41,178 nt of DNA from Candidatus Omnitrophota bacterium (GCA_018824725.1 JAHJGB010000124.1:1-41178); one strand, 5' to 3'. Counted from the stretch's first letter, positions 1-8,589 are shown. The notes: a model not told the origin generated them from the letters alone. Numbers and translations: made by a program.

Positions 1-45
1 ATTTTTCGTATATTAAACTTTTTTAAAAAGTTATCCATATTAGTA

Positions 46-77
46 GGCAAAAAAAGGCCACATTTCCATGGCCTTTA
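46..77 (-). terminator. Rho-independent-like terminator downstream of the homospermidine synthase gene
   Basis: Minus strand reads AAAGGCCATGGAAATGTGGCCTTTTTTT: 8-bp stem AAAGGCCA/TGGCCTTT followed by a U tract, about 90 nt past the stop codon at 163. Confidence 0.7.
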
Positions 78-135
78 TATACAGCTGGATTCTTATTTTA
101 TTGAGCTAAATTGTACCAAATTATGGGCTAAAAGT

Positions 136-171
136 CAACTATAAAAACGACGATGTTGAATTTTATGGTTT
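136..171. repeat. 3'-end hairpin repeat, copy 1 (CAACTATAAAAACGACGATGTTGAATTTTATGGTTT)
   Basis: Near-identical 28-nt core shared with 25535..25571 and 31001..31052; inverted-repeat arms; adjoins/overlaps the stop codon of the 163..1620 gene. Confidence 0.7.
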
Positions 172-1620
172 GGAGAGGAAGTTTTTGAAGGCCCAGGGGG
201 TTTTTTTGTCGAGGTACGCGTTCGGGTTTTCTTTGAAGAATACCTGGTAGTTTTTGAACGGGGTCCAGTCTGAAGGTTCTGATATTAATTTTCCGAGATA
301 CGGCTTTGCTATCTTCAATATATATTCGTGGGGCAGCTCGTCAGGCTCTAATACGCCCCGGTCAGGGTTTTCTATGGCCCACATAATGCCTGACACGACT
401 CCTATGGCCACCTGAAGCGTGGTGGCATTCTGATGTTTGATTAATTTTCTGGATTCGCCTATGCTCAGCATACTGCCTGTCCACCACGAGTTATACCTGT
501 GGCCCATTATAAGCGCGCCGAGCGTATCAGAGCCGCTGATTATCTCGTCGTTCATGATGCGTATTCTAGGCTGTAATTCATAATTCCTGCACCTGAGCTC
601 GTAAAGCGAGGAAAGCGTTTCGTTGCAGGGCATATAGGCATAATGAACCGTAGGCCTGTAAACAGCTTTTCCTTTTCTCCACATAGTGAGCCTGTCTGAA
701 ATAGTAAAGGCTTCTGCATGCCTTATGACCATACCGACGACTTCGCCGTAAGGAACCCATGAGCGCACCCACGTATTCATTCCCATGCGCGAAAGAAATA
801 TCTGATTTCTGGGACCGACTTCAGGGACGTTGGCTAGTTCAGGCAATTCATTCTCGTGCGTGCCCCATCCTATCTCAGCAGGGGCAATCCCCTCTTCCCT
901 GAGGCCTTCTATGCTCCAGGTGCCTACGAATTCGTCCACCTGTTTCGGCTTATCCGTTATCTGGGTGTCGCGCTCGCTTATGTGTATTACTTTTATGCCG
1001 AGCTTCATGCTCAGCTCCGGAAACTTTTCCTCTTTTATAAAATGCTCAAGGATCTTTTCGTCTTTTTTCGCAACAGCCCTGTCTTTTAAAACCCTTTCGG
1101 CAATATCAATGATGCCTTTTTTGGTAAAATGCGAGATAAGGCCGGGATTCGCGCCGTGGTCCAGTACAGCTGTTGTGGTTTTGTGGTCAGTGTCCCACCT
1201 GGAAATCAGTTTCCAGATCTCCATCTGTTTGTAATAAAGGGATTTTTCGTAAGGCGTTTTCTTCTCGATATTGGCGTACGGGTCCCATTCTTCCACCGAG
1301 GTGTTGACATACAATACTTTATTTTCGTGGCACCAGTTAAGCATGCTCACGGATTCTATGTTCCAGGCGAGATCCACGACAAGCCCGCCGGGAGACACGT
1401 GCCTGGAAAGGGTACTGGCTATATTGACAGGCGTGATCCTTTCCTGGAAATATTTCATGCCCTTTTTTATCCAGGGGCCTAGTTCTTCGCGCTTATCCAC
1501 GAAATCTATCACGGTGATATTCTTGTAAGGGGCGCTGATGTGCTTTATCAGAAGCGGCAACGTGCATCTGCCCACTGCGCCGTGGCCTATCATGAGGATT
1601 TTATTTTTGAACTTTATCAT
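163..1620 (-). CDS. Homospermidine synthase-like protein (saccharopine dehydrogenase-like fold), paralog 1
   Basis: 485-aa ORF; N-terminal Rossmann motif GHGAVGRCTLPLL; HSS-like blocks VIHISERDTQ, WSIEG, PAEIGWGTHE, RPTVHYAY, WWTGS, NATTLQVA. Confidence 0.85.
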   Translation of the reverse strand: MIKFKNKILMIGHGAVGRCTLPLLIKHISAPYKNITVIDFVDKREELGPWIKKGMKYFQERITPVNIASTLSRHVSPGGLVVDLAWNIESVSMLNWCHENKVLYVNTSVEEWDPYANIEKKTPYEKSLYYKQMEIWKLISRWDTDHKTTTAVLDHGANPGLISHFTKKGIIDIAERVLKDRAVAKKDEKILEHFIKEEKFPELSMKLGIKVIHISERDTQITDKPKQVDEFVGTWSIEGLREEGIAPAEIGWGTHENELPELANVPEVGPRNQIFLSRMGMNTWVRSWVPYGEVVGMVIRHAEAFTISDRLTMWRKGKAVYRPTVHYAYMPCNETLSSLYELRCRNYELQPRIRIMNDEIISGSDTLGALIMGHRYNSWWTGSMLSIGESRKLIKHQNATTLQVAIGVVSGIMWAIENPDRGVLEPDELPHEYILKIAKPYLGKLISEPSDWTPFKNYQVFFKENPNAYLDKKTPWAFKNFLSKP

Positions 1621-1743
1621 AATTTTCTTTCTATAGTTTACAACAATTCCGCGCTTATGTCAAACGCGGTAAAAATTTTATTTGATTAAAAAAATATTTT
1701 TGATAGAATAAACCTATAAAAATTAACTAAAGTAGGGGGTGTG

Positions 1744-3195
1744 ATGAGGTTCGCAGGAAAAATTCTAGTTATCGGATGCGGTTCTGTTTCGCAGTGCGCA
1801 ATACCGCTCGTATTAAAAATTATAGACGCCCCGCCAAAAAATATCACCATAATGGATTTTACGGATAACCGGTACCGCGTAAAAGACAGCCTGGATAAAG
1901 GCGTAAATTATGTGATTGACCGCGTTACCCGCGAAAACTACCCGAATCTTTTAAAAAAATACGTCGGCCCGGGAGATCTGATAATCGACCTGGCATGGAA
2001 TATAGGCTGCATGGAAATACTTCAGTGGTGCAGAGACAATAAGGTGCTGTACGTGGACACATCTGTCGAGGTCTGGGATCCCTATTCAATGGATGTCAAA
2101 GACCCGAGAAACCTGACTCTCTATGTCAGGCAGATGGAGATACGTAATCTCATCAAGAAATGGGGCGATAATAACGGCCCTACAGCGGTAGTGGACCACG
2201 GCGCCAATCCCGGACTTGTGTCCCATTTCACAAAAATCGCCCTGGAAGATATTGCCAAAAAAATTATTTCCGATAAATCTAAGGATAAGCGCGTAAAAAT
2301 ATTAAAAGAAGCCCTGGATAATAAAAATTATCCTACGCTCGCAAAAACAGCTGCTGTCAAAGTCATACACATAAGCGAGCGGGATACGCAAATCAGCGAC
2401 AAGCCCAAAGAAGTGGATGAATTTGTAAATACGTGGAGCATCGAAGGGTTTTTTGAGGAAGCCATTGCTCCGGCTGAAATGGGCTGGGGAACTCATGAGA
2501 AAAATATCCCTGAGGGCGCGTGTTTTCACAAGTCAGGGCCTAAAAACCAGATATGCCTGGAGAGCATGGGCGTAAATACATGGGTCAGATCGTGGGTGCC
2601 TGACTGCGAGATAGTGGGAATGGTCATCCGTCACGGCGAGGCATTCGGGATATCTGACAGATTAACTCTCTGGGATAAAAAAGGTAAGGCTATCTACAGG
2701 CCCACAGTGCACTATGCGTATTGCCCTAGTGACGCCGCGATAACTTCCCTGCACGAACTCGAGATGAGGCGCTATAACCTTCAGGAAAAACAAAGGATAA
2801 TGAACAACGAGATTACTAAAGGTGAAGACAGGCTAGGGGTGCTCGTCATGGGACATGATTTTAATTCATGGTGGACAGGAAGCCTTCTGGACATCGAAGA
2901 GGCAAGAAGGCTCGTCCCTAACCAGAATGCCACGACCCTACAGGTCGCAATATCAGTAGTGGCTGCTGCCAGATGGATGATAGAAAACCCCAATAAAGGC
3001 TTTAATCTTCCTGACGACCTGCCGCACGAAGACATAATGAAAATTTCAAGGCCGTACCTGGGGCCTTTTATTTCAAAACCAGTTGACTGGACGCCGCTTA
3101 AGAACTACAATAAGACTTTCCGGACGCTCGGCCTTAAAAAACCGAAAGAAAAAGATATCTGGCAGTTCACGACATTTTTAATAACCCAGTCATGA
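1744..3195 (+). CDS. Homospermidine synthase-like protein, paralog 2
   Basis: 484-aa ORF clearly homologous to the 163..1620 product over its whole length; AGGGGG Shine-Dalgarno upstream of GTG(1741)/ATG(1744). Confidence 0.85.
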   Translation: MRFAGKILVIGCGSVSQCAIPLVLKIIDAPPKNITIMDFTDNRYRVKDSLDKGVNYVIDRVTRENYPNLLKKYVGPGDLIIDLAWNIGCMEILQWCRDNKVLYVDTSVEVWDPYSMDVKDPRNLTLYVRQMEIRNLIKKWGDNNGPTAVVDHGANPGLVSHFTKIALEDIAKKIISDKSKDKRVKILKEALDNKNYPTLAKTAAVKVIHISERDTQISDKPKEVDEFVNTWSIEGFFEEAIAPAEMGWGTHEKNIPEGACFHKSGPKNQICLESMGVNTWVRSWVPDCEIVGMVIRHGEAFGISDRLTLWDKKGKAIYRPTVHYAYCPSDAAITSLHELEMRRYNLQEKQRIMNNEITKGEDRLGVLVMGHDFNSWWTGSLLDIEEARRLVPNQNATTLQVAISVVAAARWMIENPNKGFNLPDDLPHEDIMKISRPYLGPFISKPVDWTPLKNYNKTFRTLGLKKPKEKDIWQFTTFLITQS

Positions 3196-4319
3196 AAAAT
3201 AAATCCGGTGGCATAGAAAATCTGATACGTAAAATGCTCAAGAAGCACTCCTCCCCTCTTATGCTTATACAGGAGGAGGCGCTTGAGAAACAATTCAGGG
3301 CTTTCCTCAAAGCCCTGCCTGAAGTCATGCCTTACTACGCGATAAAGGCAAATCCGTATCCGGGAATCATTAAAAAGTTCATTGAATTAGGCGCTGGTTT
3401 TGACGTGGCGAGCGCCAACGAGATGAATACTGTTCTGGAACTCGGCGCAAATCCTGACAAAATAATCTTCGCTAACACTATAAAGTCCCATGAAGATATG
3501 AGATCCGCTTGCAAGAAAAAAGTAAAGCTCATGACCTTTGACAATGAGCCGGAATTATACAAAATAGCGAAAGCCTGCCCTGGCGCAAAAGTCATTATAA
3601 GGATCAAAGTGGCAAATATCGGCAGTATCGTAGAGCTCTCTCTGAAATTCGGGGCGGATCCGGAGCAATCGATATCCCTCCTCAAAAAAGCAAGGTCGCT
3701 GGGACTAAAACCCGTGGGCGTGAGCTTCCATGTGGGATCGCAATGCACCAATGCTGAAAATTATTTACAGGCCCTAGAGGTGTCTAGTGTGATATTCAAC
3801 GAAGCAAAACAATCAGGGATATTCTTAAATATACTGGATATAGGCGGCGGATTCCCTATAAAACATTTTGACGCTGACAGCCACCTTACATTTGAGCGCA
3901 TGGCAAACCCGATAAGGAAAAAATTACAGAGGCTTTTTGATAAAAACGTAAAGTTCATCGCTGAGCCCGGCAGATTTTTTGCAGGCCCTTCAGGAATATT
4001 GATAACGCAGGTGATAGGCAGGGCTTTCAGGAATAATAAAAACTATTATTATTTAAATGACGGCCTGTACGGCGATTTTTCAGGTATAGTGTTTGACCAC
4101 TGCAAATATGAATTCAAGACTTTAAACCGCGGGCAAAGGTTCCTGAGCACCCTGGCAGGACCTACGTGCGATTCATTTGATACGATTTCCTTAAGCGAAG
4201 ATCTTCCTGAGCTGGATGTGGGTAATGTGGTCTATGTGAAAAATATAGGCGCCTATTCATGCGCAAGCGCTGTGCCGAACTTCAACGGTTTTAAACCCGC
4301 AAAGATCGTGATGTGCTAG
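3192..4319 (+). CDS. Ornithine/lysine/diaminopimelate-type PLP decarboxylase (fold type III), probably ornithine decarboxylase-like
   Basis: Motifs PYYAIKANP (PLP lysine), HVGSQC, DIGGGFP, EPGRFF, GPTCDSFD; ATGA overlap with the upstream HSS gene. Confidence 0.85.
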   Translation: MKNKSGGIENLIRKMLKKHSSPLMLIQEEALEKQFRAFLKALPEVMPYYAIKANPYPGIIKKFIELGAGFDVASANEMNTVLELGANPDKIIFANTIKSHEDMRSACKKKVKLMTFDNEPELYKIAKACPGAKVIIRIKVANIGSIVELSLKFGADPEQSISLLKKARSLGLKPVGVSFHVGSQCTNAENYLQALEVSSVIFNEAKQSGIFLNILDIGGGFPIKHFDADSHLTFERMANPIRKKLQRLFDKNVKFIAEPGRFFAGPSGILITQVIGRAFRNNKNYYYLNDGLYGDFSGIVFDHCKYEFKTLNRGQRFLSTLAGPTCDSFDTISLSEDLPELDVGNVVYVKNIGAYSCASAVPNFNGFKPAKIVMC

Positions 4320-6063
4320 CTTCAAAAAATAAAATACTTCCTGCGTCGTAAAGAGGCCCATCGTATAATTCTACTATTTTCTTTCCCCTCTTCTTTATAA
4401 AATCTCTTATCGCGCAGCCGTCAGGATGATTTTTTAACGAGCCTATAAAAAATACCCTGTCTTTATGAACTCCTGATGCGCCGCCTATAAAACCAGTGCC
4501 GTAACCAGGTAGTTTTATATTTCCCGGCTTTACAAGCAAGGCATTTTTGCCCCAGATATCCTTTATGGATTTATCAGATGTAATAATACTCTTATCGTCC
4601 ACAGGCGCAATAGAACATTTCGCATATCCCTGTTTTACTTTTATAAATTTTACGTTTAGATTTTCTATATGCTTTTCGATTTTACCGTCATAGCGGATTA
4701 TGTATTTTCCGACACTGCACGCGTCGTAAATAATGTCTCCCGGATAGGCGGAAGATTTAATGACTTCGCCTTTAATACACTCATAGCCGTTATCCCTTAA
4801 AAGCCCGGCTATTTTTTCTAAATACGGTTCGTATATAACTTTTTTAGCATAAGAAAATAACATCATATCTGAGTGGCCTTTGACAGGCCCGGCCAGTTTT
4901 GGATGTAAAGGCACCTCTCTGACATAATAACCCATCTGCTTTAGTCTAAGTTTTGCTTCGGCCGGGATTCTAGGGTCAATAATGGCTATAACTTTTCTTA
5001 AATCTTTTATTTTAAAAATTTTAGACTCCCGTAATGAAATTTTAGCGCTATAAATTTTTTCCAAATATCTCTTCTCTTCTCCTTTATGCCCAGAGATGAA
5101 GCTGAAAAACTTTTTCGGGCCGTGGATTTCTATTAACCTGCGGTTTGGGATTTTTTTGGGGCCTAAAACACTTATTATTCTATTGCGCATTTGTCTGGCA
5201 CGCGCCATTTCCCCAAAGCTCACGTGATACGGCCCTGCCAGAATCGCAGCTTTTGAATTTAAATCTTCTGACGGGTGAAGGCCTATGCGGATTACTTTTA
5301 CGCCGGCTTTTTCAAAGATATCGCAAACTATAGCTGACCATTCTATTGCATCTTCGATCGAAAGCGGCTTGTATTTGCCATGTTTAAATAAATCCCCGAG
5401 CCCTGTGCCTTTTAAAACAATCGCAGGATATATGCGGCTTGTTTTTGGTTTTAACTTTACCAGCTCCAAAGCTGTCTTTATTGATTTCAGAAGCGTATCT
5501 CCGGGCAAGCCCAGCATCACCTGGATGCCTAAATCAAGGCCTGATTTTTTTATGATGCGGCTTGCGTTTTTAATCGTACTGAAATTCATGGCCCTATTAC
5601 ATTTCTTCAAAACCTCTTTATCAAGCGACTGTACGCCAAGCTCCACCAGGCATCCGCCCATTTTCTTAAACAGCTTCATTGATTTTTCAGTAACAGCCTC
5701 AGGATGCGTGGACATGCGGATCCCGGCTATTTTTTTATACATTCGCCCCGATTGCAATCGGGGCTCAGTATTCCGCCTAAGGAACCCCGGGCTTAAGCCC
5801 GGGTGGGCTCCATTTTCCACATAAGGGAAAACTGTTTCGAGGTACTTTTGCTGCAGCGCTTCAGGCAAAAGCGTAAACGTGCCGCCGAAAAAGGCAAGCT
5901 CCACCCTTTCGCGTCTTGGGATTGTTTTTAAATTTCTATCTATGACGGCTTTAATGTCTTTTTCTGAAGGGATGTTTACTGCGCCTGATATTTTATGCTG
6001 GTCGCAGTAAATGCACCTGTACGGACAGCCTGCGTGCGGGATAAATATGGGTATGATTTTCAC
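4291..6063 (-). CDS. Elp3-like radical SAM protein fused to a DUF6873-type (GME-fold) C-terminal domain
   Basis: CX3CX2C motif CPYRCIYC in FIPHAGCPYRCIYCDQHKISG, FFGGTFT, STHPEAV; C-terminal half KVKQGYAKCSIAPVDDKSIITSD...GFIGGASG...DGPLYDAGSILFF resembles DUF6873 proteins. Contains an in-frame palindromic insertion at 5745..5816. Confidence 0.8.
   Translation of the reverse strand: MKIIPIFIPHAGCPYRCIYCDQHKISGAVNIPSEKDIKAVIDRNLKTIPRRERVELAFFGGTFTLLPEALQQKYLETVFPYVENGAHPGLSPGFLRRNTEPRLQSGRMYKKIAGIRMSTHPEAVTEKSMKLFKKMGGCLVELGVQSLDKEVLKKCNRAMNFSTIKNASRIIKKSGLDLGIQVMLGLPGDTLLKSIKTALELVKLKPKTSRIYPAIVLKGTGLGDLFKHGKYKPLSIEDAIEWSAIVCDIFEKAGVKVIRIGLHPSEDLNSKAAILAGPYHVSFGEMARARQMRNRIISVLGPKKIPNRRLIEIHGPKKFFSFISGHKGEEKRYLEKIYSAKISLRESKIFKIKDLRKVIAIIDPRIPAEAKLRLKQMGYYVREVPLHPKLAGPVKGHSDMMLFSYAKKVIYEPYLEKIAGLLRDNGYECIKGEVIKSSAYPGDIIYDACSVGKYIIRYDGKIEKHIENLNVKFIKVKQGYAKCSIAPVDDKSIITSDKSIKDIWGKNALLVKPGNIKLPGYGTGFIGGASGVHKDRVFFIGSLKNHPDGCAIRDFIKKRGKKIVELYDGPLYDAGSILFFEASTSRSLRV
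5745..5816 (-). repeat. Dispersed palindromic element, copy A, inside the radical SAM ORF
   Basis: Perfect palindrome GCCCCGATTGCAATCGGGGC followed by core GCTCAGTATTCCGCCTAAGGAACCCCGGGCTTAAGCCCGGGTGGGCTCCATT; core shared with 7662..7714. Confidence 0.8.
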
Positions 6064-6066
6064 TTA

Positions 6067-6318
6067 TTACTTGTGGAATAGGACTGTAAAAACCATTACA
6101 AGCGTGAAGAAGAAAAAGTTTACATAGGTAAAAGTCCTATATACTATGTCAGGGCTTTGTATGCCCGTAGGAAACATTGCCAGGAAACAAACCCACACGC
6201 CTATTGCCCAGTATAGGCTCAGGTCCTTGGACGAGCGGCGCTTTATAATCCTAACTATAAGCGGGATGTTCCAGAGCGGGAGTATTATGCTGGCGATTAA
6301 AGCTATCTTAGTTAACAT
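6067..6318 (-). CDS. Small PQ-loop / SemiSWEET-like membrane protein
   Basis: 83 aa, three hydrophobic segments, NIPLIVRIIKRRSSKDLS resembles a PQ-loop motif followed by K-S-x-(D/E)-L-S. Confidence 0.55.
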   Translation of the reverse strand: MLTKIALIASIILPLWNIPLIVRIIKRRSSKDLSLYWAIGVWVCFLAMFPTGIQSPDIVYRTFTYVNFFFFTLVMVFTVLFHK

Positions 6319-6365
6319 ATATTAAGGGGACACATCTCCGATTGGCTCTAGAACCGTCCCTATCT

Positions 6366-7337
6366 TTATGCCTTGCCTGCGGAGCCCAGGACTTGCTCGT
6401 TTTTATGCTTATACATCTTTATAAGCTCGTCTCTTGCAGGGCCCAGGTATTTACGCGGGTCGAATTCTTTCGGGCTAGTCGCAAAAACTTCTCGTATCTT
6501 GGCTGTCATTGCGAGGCGGCCGTCTGAATCAATATTTATTTTACAGACAGCTGAAGCGGTGGCTTTTCTCAGCTGTTCTTCAGGAACGCCCGCTGTATTT
6601 TCAAGCTTTCCCCCGTATTTATTGATAAGGTCCACGTATTCTTTTGTGACAGAGCTTGCCCCGTGTAAAACTATGGGAAAACCCGGTATTCTTTTTTCAA
6701 CTTCTTCCAATATATCAAATCTCAGGGGCGGAACGCTTTCTCCGGGTTTTAATTTAAATTTATACGCGCCGTGGGAAGTGCCTATGGAGATCGCGAGGCT
6801 GTCAACGCCTGTCTTTTTTACAAAATCTTCCACTTCTTCAGGATGGGTGTAATGGCTAGCTTCGTGGCTTACCTCATCCTCTATCCCTGCCAGGACTCCG
6901 AGCTCGCCTTCTACTGTAACGTCGTATTTATGTGCATATTCGACTACTTTTTTAGTAAGGGCTGCATTGTCTTCGTATTTATGCGCTGAGCCGTCTATCA
7001 TGACAGAAGAAAATCCTGACTCTATGCAGGAAACGCAGAGTTCATAAGTATCGCCGTGGTCCAGGTGAAACGCCACAGGGATATTGGAACTTGCTGCTTT
7101 TATTATTTCCATTGAGCCCATTGCCATGTGCCTCAATAAAATCTGGTTTGCGTATTTTCTGGCGCCTGAAGAAACCTGTAAAATTACAGGAGACTTTGTT
7201 TCTATACATGCGGTGATTATTGCCTGGAGCTGTTCCATGTTATTAAAATTATAGGCTGGGATAGCGTATTTGCCCGCCATTGCCTTTTTAAACATATCTT
7301 TTGTATTAACCAGTCCTAATTCTTTGTAAGAATGCAT
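6366..7337 (-). CDS. fba: Class II fructose-bisphosphate aldolase family protein
   Basis: AIPAYNFNNMEQLQAII, VAFHLDHGD, SVMIDGSAHKYEDN, GELGVLAG, SIGTSHGAYK, VLHGASSV, KINIDSD. Confidence 0.92.
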   Translation of the reverse strand: MHSYKELGLVNTKDMFKKAMAGKYAIPAYNFNNMEQLQAIITACIETKSPVILQVSSGARKYANQILLRHMAMGSMEIIKAASSNIPVAFHLDHGDTYELCVSCIESGFSSVMIDGSAHKYEDNAALTKKVVEYAHKYDVTVEGELGVLAGIEDEVSHEASHYTHPEEVEDFVKKTGVDSLAISIGTSHGAYKFKLKPGESVPPLRFDILEEVEKRIPGFPIVLHGASSVTKEYVDLINKYGGKLENTAGVPEEQLRKATASAVCKINIDSDGRLAMTAKIREVFATSPKEFDPRKYLGPARDELIKMYKHKNEQVLGSAGKA

Positions 7338-7379
7338 GAAATCCTCCTTTTTTTATGTGATATTTATTATACCATTATA

Positions 7380-8453
7380 TTAAACGTTGGTCAATTTTCT
7401 AAAGGACTGGATAATCTCCAGCATGCCTTCTTTTGTCTTTGTGCGGAAAGCCTTTTCCCTGAAAGACCTGACGCTGGGGATGCCTTTTGTGTACCATGCG
7501 AAAAATTTATGAAATCTCCTGATGCCATGAAGGGCGTCATAGAAATCAATATAGGAATTCATGTGCTCTATCATAACATCAGCTATTTCATCTATACTAG
7601 GTTTTTTGATACATTCGCGGCCACCTATCCACGGCCTTAAGGCCGTGGATAGGTAATGACCGCTCAGTATTCCGTCCAAGGGATCCCGGGTTTTAGCCCG
7701 TGTGGACTCCATTATCTTTTTATTTTTTAAGAATGTCTTTATCTGCTCGAAGATCCAGGGGTTCCCCAGCGCCCCCCTGGCCACAAGTAAGCCGTCGCAT
7801 CCTGTTTCATCCAGCATTTTTTTACCAAGCTCGGGACTAAGCACATCCCCGCTTCCTATAACAGGGATGTCCAGGGCCTTTTTTACATCTTTTATGGCGT
7901 CATAATCCACTTCTCCGCTGTAGCCCTGCTCCCTGTTTCTTCCGTGGATAAATAAAGCACTTATGCCTGCGTCCTGGCTCGCAAGAGCTGAATCTTTTGC
8001 GTTTATAGAATCCCTGTCCCAGCCTGTGCGGATTTTTACAGTGACAGGCTTGGCGGAATTTTTGACAATAATCTTTAATAACTTATTCAGCTTTTTAGGA
8101 TCTTTTAATAATGCAGCGCCTTCGCCGCGGCGCGCAACCTTTTTCACAGGGCAGGCTGCGTTAAAATCCAGGACATCGTACTCGTAAGAACCGAGTACGT
8201 CTAATGCCCTGGATATAAATTCTTCTTCGCAGCCTATGATCTGTATGCCGAGCGGCCTGTCCTTAGGGCTCGTGGAAAGCATTTTCTTCGTTTTACGCAT
8301 CTTATAGCTCAGGGACCTTACATTAATCATTTCTATAAAGCCGAGCTCGCAGCCAAACCTGCGGTTTAAGAGCCTGAAAGGCAGATCACTTACCCCTGCC
8401 ATAGGCGCCAGGATGAGATTTGACTTTAATTTTAAACTTCCGATTTTCAGCAT
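7380..8453 (-). CDS. dus: tRNA-dihydrouridine synthase
   Basis: LILAPMAGVSDLPFR, DFNAACPVKKVARRGEGAALL, VTVKIRTGWD, IHGRNREQGYSG, VIGSGDV, LLVARGALGNPWIF. Contains an in-frame palindromic insertion at 7623..7714. Confidence 0.92.
   Translation of the reverse strand: MLKIGSLKLKSNLILAPMAGVSDLPFRLLNRRFGCELGFIEMINVRSLSYKMRKTKKMLSTSPKDRPLGIQIIGCEEEFISRALDVLGSYEYDVLDFNAACPVKKVARRGEGAALLKDPKKLNKLLKIIVKNSAKPVTVKIRTGWDRDSINAKDSALASQDAGISALFIHGRNREQGYSGEVDYDAIKDVKKALDIPVIGSGDVLSPELGKKMLDETGCDGLLVARGALGNPWIFEQIKTFLKNKKIMESTRAKTRDPLDGILSGHYLSTALRPWIGGRECIKKPSIDEIADVMIEHMNSYIDFYDALHGIRRFHKFFAWYTKGIPSVRSFREKAFRTKTKEGMLEIIQSFRKLTNV
7623..7714 (-). repeat. Dispersed palindromic element, copy B, inside the dus ORF
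   Basis: Perfect 32-nt palindrome ACCTATCCACGGCCTTAAGGCCGTGGATAGGT, then core GCTCAGTATTCCGTCCAAGGGATCCCGGGTTTTAGCCCGTGTGGACTCCATT matching copy A. Confidence 0.8.
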
Positions 8454-8478
8454 AGATCTTATGTTGCCTTATAGTCAT

Positions 8479-8526
8479 GATGGAAGCCCGACTCCCATCA
8501 TAAATGATGGGAGTCGGGCTTCCATC
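8479..8526. repeat. Intergenic palindrome, GGGAGYCCGACTCCC family
   Basis: Perfect 23-bp arms GATGGAAGCCCGACTCCCATCAT / ATGATGGGAGTCGGGCTTCCATC, 2-nt loop. Confidence 0.85.
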
Positions 8527-8549
8527 AAACCCTATTTTACCTCATACCA

Positions 8550-8578
8550 TTGATTTTTGGCAAATTATATGGTATATT
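8550..8578 (+). promoter_or_regulatory. Putative sigma70-type promoter for the PAS/HD-GYP gene
   Basis: TTGATT - 17 nt - TATATT immediately upstream of the probable ATG at 8590. Confidence 0.4.
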
Positions 8579-8589
8579 ATGTTTCTTAT

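Noticed and set aside
830-1482. Several overlapping plus-strand ORFs (134, 77, 117, 85 aa)
   Set aside because: Antisense to the homospermidine synthase gene, no recognisable motifs, typical shadow ORFs.
5285-5824. 179-aa plus-strand ORF
   Set aside because: Antisense to the Elp3-like gene; no family signature.
5745-7714. In-ORF palindromes as assembly or sequencing artefacts
   Set aside because: Two copies with diverged but paired base changes and intact reading frames on both sides are hard to explain as an artefact; long-read confirmation would still help.
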